A stretch of DNA of 8,614 nt from UBA3478 sp036782715 (GTDB taxonomy: Bacteria; Bacteroidota; Bacteroidia; Flavobacteriales; Flavobacteriaceae): NCBI GenBank assembly GCA_036782715.1, contig DAIPYN010000044.1:1-8614 (forward strand), read 5' to 3'. The notes below the pieces were generated by a model that saw only the letters and a list, made by a program, of their open reading frames with translations, did no database searches and was not told where the DNA came from. Positions 6,068 to 8,614 of the stretch are shown here, one piece after another (the first letter of the stretch is position 1; every line of letters begins with the position of its first letter). The translations under genes were made by a program, and so were the position numbers.

Positions 6068-6769
6068 TTACCATTTACCTATCATAATTCGGGTGTTGGA
6101 ACGAAGAATGGTTACTATATCGGATACTTCTTCAATAAACTCAACCCAGGCCTTTTCTGCGGCCTTATTACCTTTTCTGTAGGCATTAGGTTCAAAGGCG
6201 GTCTTAAAATCACTGAACCCCATTAAAGCGTAGTGGGTTTCTCCCATCGCGCTTCGACCTAACCTAAACTGACCCAGAGTCATTCTTCGATCTTTAGGAT
6301 TGAATTTGCTGTGATATTTATTCCAAGCATTGGCGAATTTTGGGGCATCCTCGACATCAAACCAAAGGATATTTTGAATTGGATGAGTGCCTGGTTCTCC
6401 GATGGTAATTAAACTCTTTCCTGCGGCTGCAGAGTGACTCTTAGTGTATTGTCCAAGTTTAGTTAAAAATAATTCCCAGCTTTCATTTACTCCTCTAGAG
6501 TACTGATTTCCCATGGCATCTAGTGTACCGGTAAAAGCAAGTTGGTGACTCCAATCATTATCCTTATCTCGAAAATGGTTTTCGAATAGATAAACAGTCA
6601 CACCGTCGGCCTTACTTCCTTCTTTACTAAAGTATTGGTTTGCCAAATTTCCAACTGTTTCTACATCCGATGCTTCTACATTAAAGCTATAGGTTGTCCA
6701 ATAATATTCTTGTGCGTTGAGAATTAAACCGGAAAACAGCAGTAAGTAGGTTAAAAGTAATTTTTTCAT
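6068..6769 (-). CDS. Secreted protein of unknown function with two similar halves
   Basis: The 233-residue product has a Sec signal (MKKLLLTYLLLFSGLILNAQ, probable cleavage after Ala19). I do not recognise the family. The mature part looks like a tandem duplication of a ferredoxin-like alpha+beta unit of about 100 residues. In the first half a strand ending in HQLAFTG (75-81) is followed by QYSRGVNESWELFLTKLGQY (89-108) and SLITIG (119-124). In the second half HYALMGF (179-185) is followed by AYRKGNKAAEKAWVEFIEEV (196-215) and RIMIG (227-231). The similarity to dimeric alpha-beta barrel (ABM-like) proteins is only structural impression. No catalytic motif stands out. Its upstream region carries a near copy of the operator in front of the NTF2-like lipoprotein, 21 bases before the ATG. 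It is therefore probably part of the same small HxlR regulon. Confidence 0.8.
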   Translation of the reverse strand: MKKLLLTYLLLFSGLILNAQEYYWTTYSFNVEASDVETVGNLANQYFSKEGSKADGVTVYLFENHFRDKDNDWSHQLAFTGTLDAMGNQYSRGVNESWELFLTKLGQYTKSHSAAAGKSLITIGEPGTHPIQNILWFDVEDAPKFANAWNKYHSKFNPKDRRMTLGQFRLGRSAMGETHYALMGFSDFKTAFEPNAYRKGNKAAEKAWVEFIEEVSDIVTILRSNTRIMIGKW

Positions 6770-6785
6770 AAGTTTTGTTTAAAGA

Positions 6786-6814
6786 TTAAATTGTAAAATA
6801 CAAGTTAATATACA
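6786..6814. promoter_or_regulatory. Operator candidate B, upstream of the two-halved secreted protein
   Basis: It contains the same perfect palindrome TTGTA-AAA-TACAA (6791-6803) as operator A, with 28 of 29 bases identical across the element. AAAATACA at 6795-6802 is followed 12 bases later by AATATACA (6807-6814). The distance to the start codon is 21 bases, compared with 17 for operator A, so both would overlap the promoter or transcription start of a minus-strand gene. Confidence 0.7.
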
Positions 6815-6818
6815 AAAA

Positions 6819-6835
6819 TTATTGATTTTCAATAA
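6819..6835. promoter_or_regulatory. Perfect inverted repeat in the region divergent to the TRIC gene
   Basis: TTATTGA (6819-6825) and TCAATAA (6829-6835) are exact inverted copies around TTT, giving a 17-base palindrome of 7-3-7 architecture. It has no run of T's in a transcribed tail and lies between divergent genes, so an operator is likelier than a terminator. The protein that would bind it is unknown. Confidence 0.4.
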
Positions 6836-6894
6836 GTTATTTTCTCCGTATGACTCTTTAATTAGATCTTTTGAAGTTGTATTTTCGAAAGAGA

Positions 6895-7533
6895 ATGGAT
6901 TACTTTAACATTATGGATTTTGACGTATTCATTTCAACCTTAAGTTATCTAGGCACCCTTTCATTTGCCATCAGTGGGTTTATCACGGCCTCGAAAAAAC
7001 AACTAGACCTCTTTGGTGCCTTTGTGATTGCTTTTGTCACCGGATTGGGTGGTGGCACCTTGCGAGACCTGCTATTAAACACCAAGGTAGGATGGTTATC
7101 TGAACCCACCAACGTTTACATCGTTATTGCTGCCGTTATCTTAGCCTACCTCTTTAAAAAACAGTTCGTGCGACTCCGTAAAACAATGTTTCTATTCGAT
7201 ACTATAGGCATTTCCCTTTTTACGATTAGCGGATTGCAAGTCGCCCAACAATACGAACTAAATAACCTATACCTCGTTCTTTTCGGAGTCATCACCGCCA
7301 CCTTCGGAGGGGCCATTAGAGATATTCTTTGCGATGAAATCCCTTTAATCTTTAGAAGAGAAATTTATGCTACTGCCTGTATATTAGGCGCTGTGTCTTA
7401 TCTCGGATTTGAGGCTCTTGGTTTCGGACTTGTTCTAAAAACTACCTTAGCCTGTTCAATCATTATTCTAATCAGAACCCTCGCGGTACTCAAGAATTGG
7501 AGTATTCCTGTAGTCGCTGACGATTCAGAGTAG
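6895..7533 (+). CDS. TRIC/UPF0126 family cation channel-like membrane protein
   Basis: The 212-residue product is an integral membrane protein made of two repeats of the UPF0126 (YicG-like) unit, each of about three membrane segments. The conserved GGGTLRD motif falls at about residues 52-58, and its second copy GGAIRD at about 138-143. The first repeat starts with LSYLGTLSFAISGFITASKK, the second with FLFDTIGISLFTISGLQVAQ. Prokaryotic members are homologues of the trimeric intracellular cation (TRIC) channels; some conduct K+ or Na+. Two starts are plausible, ATG 6895 and ATG 6913. I use 6895 because AAAGAGA precedes it directly. The in-frame TTG at 6871 adds a charged, unneeded extension. 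The gene is divergent from the two-halved secreted protein. A hairpin terminator candidate lies about 110 bases downstream. Confidence 0.9.
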   Translation: MDYFNIMDFDVFISTLSYLGTLSFAISGFITASKKQLDLFGAFVIAFVTGLGGGTLRDLLLNTKVGWLSEPTNVYIVIAAVILAYLFKKQFVRLRKTMFLFDTIGISLFTISGLQVAQQYELNNLYLVLFGVITATFGGAIRDILCDEIPLIFRREIYATACILGAVSYLGFEALGFGLVLKTTLACSIIILIRTLAVLKNWSIPVVADDSE

Positions 7534-7605
7534 GAGGTGTATGGGAGACAGGATTGCGTTAGAGTAATCTTTATTTAAAGTCAATTCAGGATTCATTTTC
7601 TTCGC

Positions 7606-7638
7606 AAAGCTCGAAAATAGGCCTAATAGGAGAGCTTT
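7606..7638. other. Hairpin-forming inverted repeat in the TRIC to tRNA intergenic region
   Basis: AAAGCTC (7606-7612) and GAGCTTT (7632-7638) are exact inverted copies around a 19-base loop that itself contains the palindrome AGGCCT. It lies in the 3' untranslated region of the TRIC mRNA. Its role is unknown; no T-run follows directly. Confidence 0.4.
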
Positions 7639-7651
7639 ACAACGAAAGCCT
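7638..7651 (+). repeat. 14-base inverted repeat, copy 1
   Basis: TACAACGAAAGCCT here is the exact reverse complement of 7742-7755, which is the 3' end and flank of the tRNA-fMet gene. In both places the sequence leads straight into a hairpin followed by T's in the direction of reading, so a shared 3'-end/terminator module was probably copied and inverted. Confidence 0.65.
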
Positions 7652-7677
7652 AATCGCCTTGCGATTAAGGACTTTTT
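7645..7677 (+). terminator. Intrinsic terminator candidate downstream of the TRIC gene
   Basis: TAATCGC (7651-7657) pairs with GCGATTA (7661-7667) around the loop CTT. CC pairs with GG and AAAG with CTTT further out, with single-A bulges. TTTTT follows at 7673-7677. It lies about 110 bases after the TRIC stop. Confidence 0.65.
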
Positions 7678-7690
7678 ATTTGCTAGAATC

Positions 7691-7706
7691 TTCAAGCGAG
7701 CTTGAA
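7691..7706. other. Short perfect hairpin
   Basis: TTCAAG (7691-7696) and CTTGAA (7701-7706) are inverted copies around CGAG. It lies between the two terminators facing each other in this intergenic region. No function is evident. Confidence 0.35.
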
Positions 7707-7717
7707 TTCTCTCCAAT

Positions 7718-7748
7718 AAAAAAACCCCTTGATGAATCAAGAGGCTTT
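7718..7748 (-). terminator. Intrinsic terminator of the tRNA-fMet gene
   Basis: Read on the minus strand, AAAGCCTCTTGA pairs with TCAAGGGGTTT around the loop TTCA, with G-U wobbles, and is followed by seven T's in total. It begins 6 bases after the tRNA 3' end. Bases 7718-7744 are identical to the terminator at 4904-4930. Confidence 0.85.
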
Positions 7749-7753
7749 CGTTG

Positions 7754-7755
<2 letters not shown>
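7742..7755 (-). repeat. 14-base inverted repeat, copy 2 (tRNA 3' end and flank)
   Basis: This is the exact inverted copy of 7638-7651. It covers the last two tRNA bases and 12 bases of the 3' flank leading into the terminator stem. Confidence 0.65.
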
Positions 7756-7826
<71 letters not shown>

Positions 7827-7836
7827 ATGTGGACGA

Positions 7837-7869
7837 CAAATATACGACAAGTATTGAGATTACACCAAA
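7837..7869 (-). promoter_or_regulatory. Promoter of the tRNA-fMet gene
   Basis: On the minus strand TTTG (7869-7866) and TATATTTG (7844-7837, an exact TAnnTTTG match) are separated by 21 bases. This is the Bacteroidota -33/-7 promoter pattern with a slightly long spacer. It ends about 10 bases before the tRNA 5' end, as expected for a short leader. Confidence 0.7.
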
Positions 7870-7902
7870 CGCGGAGTGATTTTTATTATACTTTAACTGT
7901 GT

Positions 7903-8614
7903 TTAATCCACCCTAAAACTAAACACATCGGAGTTCACTGAGATACTTCCATCTGAGGTGATGATCGACCAGTAGTAGATCGTGCCTGCCTCTGCAGATA
8001 CTTCCTTGGTATTGGTGGTAAGACCTATGTTCTCTTCGGTGGCCTCTTGTCTACCGTCAACGGTGTCGATAAGTAGGGTGTAAGTAAGGGTATCACTATC
8101 AGGATCTGCTGCTTCCCATTCAAGAGTTACTGTGCCTGCCTCTGATGCAGTTACTGAGGACCCCGGTTGAGGTGCTATGGCTTCTGCTGAGAACGGAGCA
8201 GCATTTTCTTCTCCATCTCCGGCTAAGTAGAACTTATAGGTATCTGAAGCGGTGGTCTGTGTTCCCTTATTCTTTGAAGTTACCTTCCATGCGTAGCGAT
8301 GTCCTCTAGTTAGAGGTACCGTAGCTGTGGTAGCCGTAAGGTTCGTTCTGTTAGTGATCTGATTGGTATCAGAGTTCGTGATCGCTAGATCAAAGCTCTC
8401 GGTATCGTCTCCCGATGACCAGGTGAAGATCACTGAGGCAGTGGCTCCACTTACCTCTCCGGTCTCACAAGGCTTATTGTTCTCAGGTAGGGTTAGACTC
8501 GCCTTCCCTGGAGCAGCTATGGGTGTTGGGGTTGGTGTAGGAGTGGGTGTTTCCCCACCGCCTGAGTCAGAGCCACAGGCGGTAAGTAGGGTTACTCCAA
8601 GAATCATTAGGGCT
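7903..8614 (-). CDS. Surface lipoprotein with Thr-Pro linker and two FN3/Ig-like domains, 5' end beyond the right edge
   Basis: About 237 codons are visible. The frame remains open to the last base of the window (ALMILGVTLLTAC...), so the real start with its positively charged residues probably lies outside. The internal ATG at 8607 would leave too short a signal. LTAC marks the lipidated Cys, followed by GSDSGGG and a Thr-Pro repeat (TPTPTPTPTP) that acts as a flexible linker. Two beta-sandwich domains of FN3/Ig type follow. The first (about 100 residues) contains ASVIFTWSSGDDTESFDLAI and HRYAWKVTSKN. The second contains TVTLEWEAADPDSDTLTYTL and TIYYWSIITSDG and ends in FSFRVD. Such modules occur in cell-surface and SusE/F-like proteins and give no specific function. 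It is upstream of the tRNA gene on the same strand, but the tRNA has its own promoter. Confidence 0.82.
   Translation of the reverse strand, partial: ALMILGVTLLTACGSDSGGGETPTPTPTPTPIAAPGKASLTLPENNKPCETGEVSGATASVIFTWSSGDDTESFDLAITNSDTNQITNRTNLTATTATVPLTRGHRYAWKVTSKNKGTQTTASDTYKFYLAGDGEENAAPFSAEAIAPQPGSSVTASEAGTVTLEWEAADPDSDTLTYTLLIDTVDGRQEATEENIGLTTNTKEVSAEAGTIYYWSIITSDGSISVNSDVFSFRVD

Noticed and set aside
6044..6226. 60-residue plus-strand open frame
   Set aside because: It lies antisense to the secreted two-halved protein gene and partly in its terminator.
6871..6894. TTG start for the TRIC gene
   Set aside because: The added MKLYFRKR is not needed by the family, and a better placed ATG follows at 6895.
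7525..7740. 71-residue minus-strand open frame between the TRIC gene and the tRNA
   Set aside because: It runs through two terminator hairpins and the TRIC stop, and its composition is unlike a real protein.

Overview
The window looks like chromosomal DNA of a Bacteroidota bacterium, most likely a Flavobacteriales member. Base composition is moderately AT-rich, and start codons lack strong Shine-Dalgarno sequences. Several upstream regions carry the Bacteroidota promoter pair (TTTG near -33, TAnnTTTG near -7). Many products start with lipoprotein or Sec signals ending in LASC, LTAC, LLSC or AQ. The initiator tRNA gene does not encode its CCA end. I see no phage, IS, CRISPR or integrase genes.

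Left part (1-1296, minus strand): a lipoprotein of the sugar phosphate isomerase/epimerase TIM-barrel family is followed by an endonuclease/exonuclease/phosphatase (EEP) family protein that runs off the left edge. The EEP reading frame has no ATG, GTG or TTG at its natural start. Its typical signal peptide begins at an ATA codon overlapping the isomerase stop. Position 1390-2745 (plus) is a CotH-kinase-like lipoprotein. It meets, with a 4-base overlap of stop codons, a minus-strand pair (2742-3511): a small MGMT/winged-helix-like protein preceded by a DUF5684-like membrane protein.

Middle part (3576-6769): a secreted NTF2-like plus TolB-propeller fusion (plus strand) converges on an NTF2/SnoaL-like lipoprotein (minus), with a bidirectional terminator between them. 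An HxlR-family regulator (plus) starts divergently from that lipoprotein and converges, across a second bidirectional hairpin, on a secreted protein of unknown function built from two similar halves (minus). The upstream regions of the lipoprotein and the two-halved protein share 28 of 29 bases, including a perfect TTGTA-N3-TACAA palindrome and a 12-base-period repeat of AAAATACA. I infer that the HxlR protein controls both genes and itself. This is the best candidate in the window for an undescribed functional unit; its signal and chemistry are unknown.

Right part (6871-8614): a TRIC/UPF0126 family membrane protein (plus), an intergenic stretch with several hairpins, an initiator tRNA-fMet gene (minus) with a clear promoter and terminator, and the 3' part of a surface lipoprotein with a Thr-Pro linker and two FN3/Ig-like domains (minus, cut by the right edge).

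Apart from the inferred HxlR circuit and the ATA start, most of the window is ordinary accessory or housekeeping content.
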